Position numbers and translations under genes: made by a program. A DNA stretch of 64,000 bases from Polyodon spathula (Eukaryota > Chordata > Actinopteri > Acipenseriformes > Polyodontidae): NCBI RefSeq assembly GCF_017654505.1, contig NC_054570.1:2352544-2416543 (forward strand), written 5' to 3'. The notes beneath the pieces are model-generated. The model worked only from the letters and a program-made list of their open reading frames with translations, had not been told where the DNA came from and made no database searches. Every line of letters begins with the position of its first letter. Position 1 is the first letter of the stretch. This document shows, one piece after another, positions 25,254 through 36,935 of the stretch.

Positions 25254-26379
25254 TGCTGGACGAGCTGTTTGGCAAAAGCAACTATTTTAAATTTACGCTA
25301 ATGCTATTTTAATGGCTTTAATAGATTGCCATTCTGCATGCATGTTTATATTTGAATGTAACACTACTGTACTGTCACCGGGAAGTAGGCTACAGAATTA
25401 TTAACAAGAAACAAATATAATTACATTTAGTCAGTGGTTTTAAAAAAAAAAAAGTGTGAAATGTATAATTAGTACCAGAAAGTTGTTTGTCTTACCAGTT
25501 ATAATGTAGCTGTGACTCTCTTTGAAGAACTTAAAATGTGAAGATTCAATTCTCCCCCTAAATTCCAACTCAATGCTTAACAATCCTAATATGAGGTATT
25601 GAAATGGTACAATAGACAACAATATAAAATTGGGATACAATAACATATATATCTCATTACTGCAATGCTAACCCTTACCAAGTCCAGTGATAGCACTGCG
25701 TTCTCTACTTCTACCTGAAGGGAATTAATTGCACTGTGTTCATTACTTCTTTCAGCTTTGATTTGCAGACATGTATTTTAAGAAGGCCACAGATTCAATT
25801 TAAAATACAGTAAAATGACTGCATCACCATTCGCCATGGGGGCCCCTGTCACCCCGATATGACATCAGTGTACCTCTTAAAACAAACACACAATGCTGTT
25901 CTCGCTGGACAAAAAAAAACAAACAGTAAATAAATCACATGATGGTAATTAATTCTCATTCATATATACATATTCACTTTAAATATTGAGTCGTGTAAGA
26001 TCAATTGCAGTCCATAGTTAAGTCTGCATGTATACAGTTTATGTGTATAGTTAACGGTCATATATTATATATTATATATAGATATATAATATATATATAT
26101 ATATATATATCATATATTATATATATATATATATATATCTATTTGAACTTAGCCCATATCATTTATTCATGTAAAAGGTTGATGAGTGGACTTGAATCGG
26201 GTTCATCCTGGACCCAATGTACCGAATTTTTTTATTAATGACGTGTTTTTACAGAGTGTAAAACAGTACTAGTGTGTTTAATTTGTCTCACATTTTGTCA
26301 TGATCACACAAACAAGTTAATGCTCAAAAGTGCCAGCTTCACAGCGTTTCGTATGTATTTTTTTATGTTCTATTACTTT

Positions 26380-26760
26380 ATCTTGTCTGTCCAGACGAGG
26401 TGCACGTCACAGTGACGAGGCAGTTTAGCCCCTCCTAGTTCGTGTGACGCAGCTAAACCCCTCCCCCCGTCTCTATGCAGAGGGAGAAAGAAGGACGAAG
26501 CAGCGGCCATTTTGTGGTCACAACATGTCCGTGAAAAATACCTATCTCTATAAAAAAAAATATCAGGCGAACGTAAGCACTAGACCACCGCTTCGCTATC
26601 CTGTATGAAAGGTTAGTTTAAACGTTGTATAAAAAAAAATTCGTCCATACACACACCACCTCTCTAAAAGTAAATGGAAGTAATCCTAAATCCAAAGAAA
26701 CAAAAAGCAACAACAAAAAAGACAACTCGTCCGCCATTTTGTAGAGCAAAGTACTGACAA
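26380..26760 (-). promoter_or_regulatory. Candidate second promoter region in the PPP1R10 5' intron
   Basis: A GC- and CpG-richer island in AT-rich surroundings. Two minus-strand copies of AAAATGGC, the core of the YY1 start-site motif, lie about 220 bases apart (about 26507-26515 and 26732-26742, the second in the full AAAATGGCGG form). 'gtgacg' half-sites and a C-rich 'cccctcccccc' are also present. YY1 motifs of this form usually overlap transcription starts. The target gene would be PPP1R10 (minus). No matching exon is proven. Confidence 0.35.
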
Positions 26761-27024
26761 TGAAAAAAGAACAAGAAAACGTTATTATTGTACATCAACG
26801 ACTCTCGTCTCCTTTTAACTTAGTTACTGGTACCTTTATAATCAGATTGCTATATATTTATTTTTAACCTGGGGAATAATTTATAGAACATTAAAAAAAA
26901 AGCACACACATTTTGTTACCGCTACTTATACAATTGTCATGTTGGCATACGTTTTCATTTAAGAATAGTTTTTTTTTTTATCGGTTTACACTACAGCCCT
27001 AATCTTTCGCCTATATTTTCAAAA

Positions 27025-27164
27025 GCAATCTTTATGTACAGATTGCACTGCCTGAACCTGACCTTCCTGTTTCTTTGTGGAAATGAAGACATTCGACGAC
27101 TGAAAAAAAAAATCAGTTTAAAAAATCCTCCCTAACGCCCCTGCAATCTTTATGTACAGATTGC
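27025..27164. repeat. Pair of identical 22-nt hairpin motifs
   Basis: The palindromic segment at 27025-27046 (7-bp stem GCAATCT/AGATTGC, 8-nt loop TTATGTAC) is repeated without change at 27143-27164, 118 bases apart, while the DNA between and around them differs. Confidence 0.9.
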
Positions 27165-27847
27165 TCATAAAAGACTAACTTTGCTCAAATCGCAATTTGT
27201 CTCACACACAAAGAATCGGAGCTTTATACACCAGCACCGCTATCTGTTGTATGTGAGCTCATTTAAGCTGAAAAAAAACTACACTATTTCCTTTCCACTG
27301 CACTCATTTATATATAATCTACCTAAAAATCGTTTAACTGTAAAATTTGGCTTCAAATTTGTTTGAAAAGCGACACTTACTATCAGAAACTTTCTCCTCA
27401 GCGCCTCGGATTTTAGATTTGTGCTTCAGATATACACACACAATTACTATATTTTAAAACAGTTTAAGAGAGAAAACTGCCATGTTTTATATAACAAGCA
27501 ATTTTTTTTTATGGCTGTAAATTCTGCTTTATCTATGGGCGGGTTAGATTTATGCTGGTTTCCTTCTGGCACAAGAGTGGAAAAAAAAGATCGTCAAAAT
27601 GTCCGTCACTGGGAGAAAAAAAAAACACGTGAACAAAAAAAGTATTTTTTGTTTCTCTTCAAACTGTCCTCGTTACTGTGTTCTTTCCTCAAAAGCACAA
27701 CCTGCAATAAGAAAAAAAAGATAAATAATATATTAGTTTATATTACTAAAAAACAATTTAACACTTTGTTTTGTGTGCGTGTGTATAGTATGTATTTCAT
27801 AAAATTGCGTAAATAAATTTAACAGAACCTCTCACACAAACATCCTA

Positions 27848-27920
27848 CTTACCTCAGAGCAACTCCAGGAATGGTCGGTAAGACGAGTGGCGTCGGTTTT
27901 TATACCCCTGACGTCACGTC
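27848..27920 (-). promoter_or_regulatory. PPP1R10: PPP1R10 core promoter: CRE, TATA box and short first exon
   Basis: Reading the minus strand: a full CRE/ATF site TGACGTCA (27916-27909), then TATAAAAA (27904-27897), then about 45 bases later a consensus donor GTAAGTAGG at 27852. A start about 30 bases past the TATA box would give a first exon of only about 20 nt. MRPS18B starts at 28356 on the other strand, so the roughly 450-bp interval can serve both genes. Confidence 0.55.
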
Positions 27921-28355
27921 ATCTTATCCAGCACCGGGCATGCGCTGTTACCATAGAGATAGTCACGAGTAGCGCGCCTCCCCCAACGGCTGCTTTTGTT
28001 ACGTTACTTTTTAAAAAAATAAAATAAAATAAAATACAGTAATAATTAAAGTGACAGAGTACAAGGTTGAATTGAACATTTTTCCTAAAATAATTAAAGA
28101 TACACTTCCAAGAAACTGCTTGAAACAACAATTTAACAATTGAAGACAAAAAAAGGTCATATTTTAAATACAGTGCACGTAGAAGTGTTGCTCGATTTAA
28201 CTAAAATATATTTATTATATTATTATATTTTATTTTTTAACATATTTCAAACTGATAATTAAATAAATACAATGCTGGTTAATATATAAAAAAAATAATT
28301 CGTGAGTGTTGTGAGTTTTTCAAGGTGACCCTGTAACCTAATTTACTGTGACAAA

Positions 28356-29564
28356 ATGGCGGCTCTCATGAAGACCATACGGAGATTAAGAGTCTCAAGT
28401 TTAATCCTCTCAGTTTGGCAGGTATATATTTAAACATACCAGTTTTATAAATTGTGTCAAACTGTGTGCAAATGCTCAAATAATAACACAACAAAGAAGC
28501 GCCGTTCTCTTTCGACTATGGGCATCAATCTCAGCATATGAACGTGAATTGTACTAGTCTGTGTTATTTCTGTGTGTTCGTGATTTAGCATCTAAATTGC
28601 TGGATACAAAACACTTGAACTTGCATATTAACAAACCTGTTTGTACTAACTTTTTGAATGCGTGTGGCAGGTACTGTTATTCAGAGGAATCTCTACATTA
28701 AAGTAGAGAAATATAGGATTGGGTTGTTGTCATGTAGATGCGTACATTGTCCTCCGTAGCTTTGCAGTTCGTTGTGATGCTGTATTGTAACATATACATT
28801 AATTTTTTATCACGGTATTGAGATTTGCCTTTCATTGTTCGATATTGAATATTTGATTTTATTGAAATTTATTTTAGCTGATAAGGACTCGGTTGCACTT
28901 GCTACAGTCATAAGATCATGGATACATCCTGGCGAAACAAGTTTAACAGTTTCTTGATTGTATTTATTTGTCATTGTTTTGAAGGTTTTTTTTTTCAGCT
29001 AATGTTTAAATACTTAAAAACACAGATTCTCAGCTTTTACAGCCTGATGGGACAGAAATTTCTTTATTTGACAAGCCCCAGTATCACAAATACATCTCTC
29101 TCTCTTAGAGGCTGGGGAATGTACCAACAGCAATCACACAGTTTGCATATTTTTGTATTAAGAATGTTTTTATAGCATATGTCACACAGTTTTTAATTAA
29201 TACATCATTAACTACACCAAAAGCAATAGAGAACATTAAAATGTTGGAAATGAGAAGAGGCAGTTTAGCCCATCAAGGTTTGCTACTTTTTGAATGACCG
29301 CAGTGTTTTACTGACACCAACCTGGAAGTAAATTATTCATATCCCTTTGTTTATTATAGCCCTCTCACCAAGCCAAGTGTCCCATCCGGCTGTTGGCTGC
29401 ACCCGTCTCCCGTTCATTCTGCACAGCGCCTGACCAACCTACCTTTGACAGCATCTCGCGCTACAGGGAGAGACCGTGGGAATACCTAGAGAGTGAAGGT
29501 CTGTTCCCTTTGTGATTTATGACCCATTATATGTATATAAAAATATCAATACAATTGGGATGCA

Positions 29565-29615
<51 letters not shown>

Positions 29616-29936
29616 GCAGCCATACATTTTCTCCTGAATAGATCTGATACATATATATATATTTTTTTAATCCATGAATTGCCCAACCTTTTTCAATCAG
29701 GTGGTTATCAAACAAAATGGATTTCCCCCAAGTCTGGGATTTGCACAATGTGAGAATGGGTAATTAAAGAGCTTGTTAAGAGAAGTGTACTGAACATTGC
29801 CATCTTTGCAGAATATATTGAAAAGTATGGGAGTCAGACCATCTGGGCAGATTACAGAAGGAACCACAAGGGAGGGATCCCCCCTCAGAAAACACGCAAA
29901 ACCTGCATTGTAAGTATGAGCTGTTCACTTTCCAGC

Positions 29937-29985
<49 letters not shown>

Positions 29986-32797
29986 TGCTGTAACTGTCCA
30001 TGCGTGGAACTTCCAAGGCATCACTCAAGCTAGGACGCCGATTTAAAGGTAGAATAAATAGGATGTAGAAAACGAAACCATTTTCTTAACCAAGAAGTAT
30101 CATTCTTTTCTTTTTGGTTTCCAATCCTTAAATTCCTTTTCATGACTTCTTTAATTTGAGCTCAGCAATATGTTCGCTAATAAAACATTAAAACATGTAT
30201 TTAGGTCCTAATAAGGGCTTTTTGCATCCTCAATGTGATACTAAAGGTAAGAGATGCCAACTTGATTTTTAGTCACTGTCTACACCTGTGTGCCATTTCT
30301 GCTGCTAATGAGATGCAATGAGTGGAATTCTTTTTTTATTTTATTTTTTTCATTACAGGTAAGCTTACATAGGTGTTGAAGGTGAGACTGACAGTGAAAG
30401 TCATCTCGCTCTGTTACTTTTAGTCTCACATGCATGACGCAAAAATTGTTAGCCTCACAGAAACTTAAAAAAAAAAAAGAGCAACTTGTTTTAAACCTCA
30501 TCTAAAAAGATTCCATATCGTTCATCAAGGGCTGCGTTTTGATTTACAAATTCAGAATAGTGCAATCTTTAACATGTTTTTTTTTTTTTCTGTGCAGAGA
30601 GGAGACAAAATCTGTGGTAACCCTTGTCCAGTGTGCAGGGACCCAAAGATCCAAGTGGACTACAGGGTGAGTCTATACATTTTAACTGGAGTCTGGAGAA
30701 ATCTCTGGAGCATCTGAATGAGAACTTGGGAATGTAGTTTTAATCTGAGAGAACATGAAGCCTTGAAAGCTGGTTCCAGCGGACCACTGGGAGACCCTAG
30801 TTTGAGGCAACTTTGCCATATCAAACCCCCAAGCCTCTCCTGGTGTGCCTTAAATCAAGTTCCAAGCCACAAAGTGGCTTTGTGTTCCCTCAGCTTTACA
30901 ACCCAAATATCCTAGGTAATTAACAACAATCGTACCATCAGTCCATTTTTAAAGGGGGGAGGTTGCCACTCACTGTACTCAGTTACTCAGGAGTACAGCT
31001 TCACGAACATGAAGCCGTTTTTGTGTCTTTATCCGCTTTGCAGAACGTGAAGCTTCTGGAGCAGTTCATCTGTACTCATTCAGGAGTCATCCATGACCCG
31101 ACCCGCACCGGTACGTACCCCCCTTATCTCCTGGTTGCTTCAGATCTTCTCCGATCAGTCACAAATTGGCTTTGAAGGAATGAAATGGATTAAGAATTGC
31201 GTATAACAGGTGCTACTAACTAGCATGGTAAATAAAGCCACCCCAGCATTGTCATTTCCACATGCTGCTGCCAACTGAACGATACTGAATGAAAGTGATC
31301 AGTGCGCATTTTGATATGGGTCTAAAATAGTAAATTCAGCTCTTGGCAGGACGGTGCATTTGGGAAACTTGCTGTAAAACACATCGCTCAGTTTAACCAG
31401 GCTCAATAAAAGAAAGCAAAAGATGAGTGTAATCACTGTACCATTAGAAAGCTGAAACTAGATTTTTAAGTTGCTGTGTAATATTTTGCAAGGTGTTTGT
31501 TCGGGTGTTTCAAACTGTACTGGGTTAGTATGTGTCATGTAACTTGAGCCCAGTCTGTGTGTGGCCTATTGGAAATACAAAAAAAGTACTTTGTTTTTTT
31601 GAGAGCGGTACTTTCCAAATAGATTTGGATTAATATGATATTCCACATCGAATATAATATGAAAAACAATGTTCTAAAACTTTGTGTGTCGGCGTCATGA
31701 GTGTAGATCGCTTGGCAGGCTGAGATTTGTCGTGGGAGCCACTGTCTAATTTTGCTGAAGCTATGCTTGGGCTTTTCTTATGACTATGAAGTGGTATCCT
31801 ACATGCTGTTGGTATAAATCCTGCAACATCCCTAAAAGCAAAAACGGTACCGTAAAACTACTGAACTACAGTAATTGTCAGCAGGGGGTGTTTATAAAGT
31901 GACTGTAGGCTTAGCCCAACTGCTTTTCGTTCTTCTTCTCAGGGGTGTGTATGAAGCAGCACAAGAACCTGACCAGAGCTATTGACTCTGCCAGAGACCA
32001 TGGTGAGTTTCACACCTAGGGGAGGACTCGGTCAAGATCTGGGAAAAAGATTTGTTTCACCTAGAATTTTAGGATTGAGACAGAATTCAAAACTATATGA
32101 ACATCATGTAATCCAAGAAACTACAGAATGATCTCGCAAAAAGCCATAATAGCAGTACTGTATTTAAAGTTAAGTGTCACATTGTATATGGTAATGTAAC
32201 ATTATCCAGCAGGTTTCATTCGATTTTATGAAGCAAAGTTTGTTAATTCTGTAGGGTGATGCAAAATGTTTGGCCATAGCTGTACAGCTGTGTCTTATTT
32301 GAGCATGTCTAAAAAAATATTACATACTGGTGTTTCCATTCAACAGCATCCAGCATAGCTACAAAGCCTACAGATTGCATGATGTACAGTAGAAGCTGGA
32401 CCACCGCATAGGGGCTTGCCAACATTACATTTTTGGTATTGTAGATAATAAAGGAAACTAGAATCCTTAATACTGCACTGCCAAAGTTTACTTAAAAAAA
32501 AAAAAAGTATCCAATTCAGCTGAACCTACCATTTTGAGATGCAATAACAATGTGTGCCTGTGTACCATCCTCTCAGGTCTACTGCCTTTCCGGGTCCCCT
32601 TTGTGGAGTTCAAGATGGAGGACTATTCCAATTCACATGGTGCGGTGACCAAAACACCCCCCCCTGCTGAAGCAGGTCAGGCTGGGCCCTGGTACTCGTG
32701 GTACCAGTGGAACCAGCCCCCTGAGAAAGAGGTCGCCAAGGTGTGCCAGGTCTACCACAAATACCTGAAGGAGGAGGAGCCCGTGGCTGGGCAGTGA
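28356..32797 (+). CDS. MRPS18B: MRPS18B, mitochondrial small ribosomal subunit protein bS18m/mS40 (complete)
   Basis: This is a structural protein of the mitochondrial 28S ribosomal subunit. Seven exons: 28356-28421, 29360-29498, 29812-29909, 30598-30666, 31044-31110, 31943-32002, 32577-32797. Phases join to 239 codons plus TGA. The ATG lies inside AAAATGGCGGC, a YY1-type motif common at starts of ribosomal and mitochondrial genes. The N terminus is basic (residues 1-22, MKTIRRLR) and suits a mitochondrial presequence. Conserved blocks are [18 protein letters not shown], the zinc-type cysteine cluster ICGNPCPVC with a later FICTHSG, then [13 protein letters not shown], and the Trp-rich [13 protein letters not shown] near the C terminus. 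A polyadenylation signal lies at about 33151, with another near 33376. It is head to head with PPP1R10, as in other vertebrates. Confidence 0.97.
29563..29613. repeat. (TA)n microsatellite in MRPS18B intron 2
   Basis: About 50 bases of TA dinucleotide between exons 2 and 3. Confidence 0.95.
29938..29985. repeat. Homopolymer run of about 48 C
   Basis: An uninterrupted C run starting 28 bases after the MRPS18B exon 3 donor. The length of such a run in an assembly is unreliable. Confidence 0.95.
32041..32284. mobile_element. MITE copy, left end decayed
   Basis: The right end is intact (GGTGATGCAAAATG then TTTGGCCATAGCTGTA) and the inner sequence is as in the other copies ('aagccataatagcagtactg'). 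The left terminal bases have diverged. It sits in the last MRPS18B intron. Confidence 0.75.
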
Positions 32798-33861
32798 ACA
32801 GGAGCAGTGGCCGCAGGAGTGTCAAACCTCAATGCGTTGTACTACAGGATTTCAAAGTTTTACAATCCAGTTGTACACCTCTACAGTGTTTTTCTGTGCT
32901 CCCTTTATCACAGTGCAGTAAATTTCTTACACATTCTCTGAAGGTATAGTACTGTAAAGCAGCCCTCTTTTCCATCTTAGTCCACACCAATTAGAGACCT
33001 ACATGCTTCAAATCCAGAACAGATTCCCAGACTAACACAGCAGAGAGGGCTGATCTGGTGTCGTGCCTTTAGAGATGTTTCAAAGTCGAAACATTACAAA
33101 TGGAAAGTGAATTTAAAACTGTAACGATGGGGCAGTGATTAAGACACCGAAATAAAATAAGGGTAGGAAACAGATTTTATAATATCAGTTATAACGAAGT
33201 GCTTGATCAGAGCATTCATCACATAGTTGTGTATTATATTTATCATCAGATTTCAGACTGTGTAAATTTGGTTTTGATCCATTAACACAATAGATGTTGC
33301 CATTCTGATTATTAACTGCAGCATTGTTTGATTGCCCTTGTACAGCTCAGAGTTTTCTCCCCAATACTAAATATGCAAATAAAGATTATTTACAGCCTGA
33401 TCCAGTTTTGATATGTGCTACCCAAGACATTGTTTATAGAAGTGCAGACTCGTTCAGATTGTTATATTTTGATGAGGTGATGGGTTTAGGAAACAATCCT
33501 TTACAAAGACATTGGTTGTGTGACAGACAACATCTAGCCACTAATTGTTTTGGATTCCAAATATTAATCACTGTTGTGTCATTTGATCATTATATCTCTT
33601 CCTAGCAAAATCGGAGAGCAGATTCTCTATAATTATGTACAGCAAGTATTCCTGCCTGATAGCAAACTGGAAATTGGTCAAGTTATGTGTTTTATTCTCC
33701 TGTGGCCTCATCTGTGAACACAGCTTAGTGTGAAAGATTCAGCATACTGATACAACACAAGCTAAAAGGAAGCCCAAGCACCCAGATGCTCCAACCTCAA
33801 CACACACACACAGACAGACACAGAAAAAAAAAGAAATCTGGAGTCAATTTACCACTGATAC
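32798..33861 (+). other. MRPS18B 3' UTR and short tail-to-tail spacer
   Basis: After the MRPS18B stop come two AATAAA signals (about 33151 and 33376). The remainder to 33861 shows a CA run (33798-33808) but no coding potential. Confidence 0.6.
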
Positions 33862-33867
33862 TTTATT
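33862..33867 (-). terminator. Polyadenylation signal of the ABCF1 transcript unit
   Basis: TTTATT on the plus strand, read as AATAAA on the minus strand, about 800 bases past the ABCF1 stop codon and near the MRPS18B 3' end. Confidence 0.5.
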
Positions 33868-34924
33868 AGTATAAACAAAAGGCATGAGTGAATAATTAAA
33901 TATTCAATGCATTCAACATGTTCTGGATTGTGGAAAGAAATGATGACAGCACAGCTCGTGATAAAAACACTTTGAGGGGCATTTAAAAACACCAAACATC
34001 TTGTCACTGCATGGACCTGCTTGTTACACCTCGGTAATCAGCATACAGTAGATACAGCACAGAATACTTGCACTATTGCAGAGCCAGTAAAAACTAAATT
34101 GAAAAGTCCCATTTCATGGAGACACAAGTTAAGCTCAGCAAAACACAGTATCCCATGTGCATTAAAGATGGAGTGAAATCCCAATGGGATATTATGGCTT
34201 GAAGAGACTAAATAAAATAATCCTATCAAGAATTGGTTTTAATACAGGAGTATCTACTCTCCAAAACAGAAAGGTAATGACAAGAGTAGTCATGACGACG
34301 TTCTGCTCAATATTTAAAACTAAGAAACCAAGGGAGTTTCGAGAAATGTTTTGGCTCATGCCTTCAGTGTAACACTGACAAGCATTCCCCAAAATTCAAA
34401 GTGACAGTCATTTCTTGCAGTTACCTCAGAATTCATGTCAAGCTGATCAGAAGGAGCAAAATAATAATTAAAAATGCTGTCCCTTAATCCAAGATGAGTA
34501 GAAGTAATGATAAGAAGTCACCTGAAAGGAATATTTGGGTGTTACTTGTGTTTAATTCACAACTTGCCTCCTCCCGGTCCCTCACTTCCTTCCCCCAGTC
34601 ACATGGCAGGTGTCACCAAGCAGTAACCCTCACCCCTCCACACCATCTCAGGCTGTGGTAGATCTTCATTCTCTGGGCTTGTTGACCATCACTTCCCCGA
34701 GAGACTCCAGCACCTCTCTCTTGTAATCATCGAAGTCCCCATCGATCTGGTTCACAGCCTGGTCCTCCACGACCCACAGCTGGCAGTTTGTCTCCGTGAT
34801 GAGCCGAGCATCGTGACTCACAATGATCACCGCTGTAATGGGAGAGAGCACAGCACAGAGTGTTACACTGGAGTCTGTAGATCCGAGTGGACTAACATCT
34901 GCCTTGGAGAAGGTCATGCATTGT

Positions 34925-35107
34925 GCGATCAGCACACTAGGGTGTGTGAACTATGCATCAGCTGCAGAGTCACTTAGAAAAACATCTCACCCGAAAGATG
35001 GAGCACAAGGAGGTCAAGTGACTTGCTCGAGGTCACACAGTGAGTCAGTGAGTGGGCGAGCCAGGATTCAAACCCTTATCTTGAACCACTGGACCACAGA
35101 GCCTCCA
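34925..35107 (-). mobile_element. SINE copy inside the ABCF1 deletion interval
   Basis: Body 'tgacctcgagcaagtcactt' and head 'ggtccagtggttcaag' on the minus strand. It lies between the last ABCF1 exon and the exon relic, in the interval where the ATPase exons should be. Confidence 0.8.
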
Positions 35108-36875
35108 TTTAGTCACAGAGTATCCGGGACATAAGAGCATGAGATAAATAACCCAAATGTATCAGCTAAATGTAGAACAGTGACTAAGATCACATTTACA
35201 AGTAGGTTGCAAGTTTTATCGAAGTGTACATATTTCGGATTCCAGACTGATTGTATTATGTTTTTTTTTTTCTTTTTACAGTTCTGTTCTTCTGCTTCTG
35301 GACGTACATCTTCTTAAGCGTCACTGCCAGGGGCAAGAGAGAGCATGCTTACTGCCATTGAAGTCACTCCATGAGGAATCTACCAGGAGATACTGTCACG
35401 TCATGACCTTTTAGGAAAATTACAGGGGCAGCAGAGCAATGGTTTTCAAGCTATGGTACGCACGCCAGTACTGGTACATGGCAGGCTTGCAACTGCTACA
35501 CACACCGGCAGTTGTTCTTTATGACGATGTGATTCCTCAACCACAATACTCCCTTAAAAATCAGAATGTATCAGTCTGTACCACTGAATCACAGAGAAAT
35601 GACTCTGTGTTGTCGATTGTGAACAAACAACAAAACAACTCCAACTCTTAAGTAAAACTTAAGATTTACAGGATTCAAACTTTCACCGTAAAACATATCC
35701 CGCACATTCCCAGATCCGGATCCCACATGTAGCACTCACCCGTTGGGTCCAACTAGACCATAGCGTCGCCCAGAGACAATCAGTAGGTCAGCGTTTACAA
35801 ACAGCTCCTTCCCATGAGCAGAAATACTGAAGCGCTCCAGCTGGAGAGAGAGACAGTGACAGCGAGAGTGAGAGAGGATCACATTTCCATTGTAACAAAT
35901 GAAGCACAGTCTCAATTTTCTTAAGATCTTAAATAAACCGTTCTAAAAAAAAAGTATTAAAAGGTATAGTTATTTTCAAAAGGTACTCCAAGTGAAAAAG
36001 CGAGGATGACCAACATTAGGTAAAATACTCATTACGACACAGCAGTGTTAACACTACAGATATGCCTGTTTTTCTGTGTAATTTGAAATACAACACTAGG
36101 TATCGCTTTACGTTCACCAATGAAACATCTGTGCATATAGTCGACTATACTGTACACACTGCAGAAAATACAATAACACAGCTGCTTGCTGTGCACCATC
36201 TTGTGCAACTGTATCATTTCAATACAGTACAGCAACTCGCATGCATTTAAACCTTCTAGTTGTGTGCTTTTGTCTTCAAAAGCAATGTTAAATGATGTGT
36301 AAATCAGTTGTTTGACCACATAATGCCATTGATAGTAAGGGGATACGATAGCCAAAGTCGAGTTCTTATCTCCATAGACTTCCATTATTTTTTGGTTGAA
36401 ACATGAACGTGGCGATAAGGTGGGAGACCGTCATGCAGGTTTTAGTATTACTATAATTATTAGGATGATAATATTTTTTCTAGGGGGTTTAACAAAATAT
36501 TAATTGTTCTGGGGTTCAGGACAAAACTTAAGAAGAATGACACGTATTTATATTTAATTATAGATTATTTTTTTTGTTATTTTAATTTATTTTTTTATTT
36601 TTTTTTTTTTAAAGGATTTTTGAGCAATAAGTTCCCTGCGTTTTTTCCAGGTGTCAAAACTCACCTTGATGTCGGAGGCGTTCTCAAGCATGGCCTGCCG
36701 CGAGGACATCTCAGCCTGGGAGATCGAGAAATCTCCCTCTGCCGCGCTCGTTGCCTTCATCGACGCCACCTGCTTCTCGTACTCCATCTGCGGAGGTAAA
36801 ACACATCATTTAAAAGGAAGTGTCACGACTCCTCGGCAAAACTATCCCATCGCAAAACTCTACCAGAAGCCCGAA

Positions 36876-36935
36876 TAGCAGTACAGTAGTATTTCATGTT
36901 AGATTCTGAAGTGTCACATTTGCTTTTGTTGCAAA
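36876..36935. mobile_element. MITE inner fragment
   Basis: 'agtagtatttcatgttagat' and the adjoining 'tgaagtgtcacatt' match the interior of the 331-bp MITE. No ends are present. Intronic in the ABCF1 relic. Confidence 0.55.

Noticed and set aside
29776..30024. Poly-Gly ORF on the minus strand
   Set aside because: Artefact of the C48 homopolymer.
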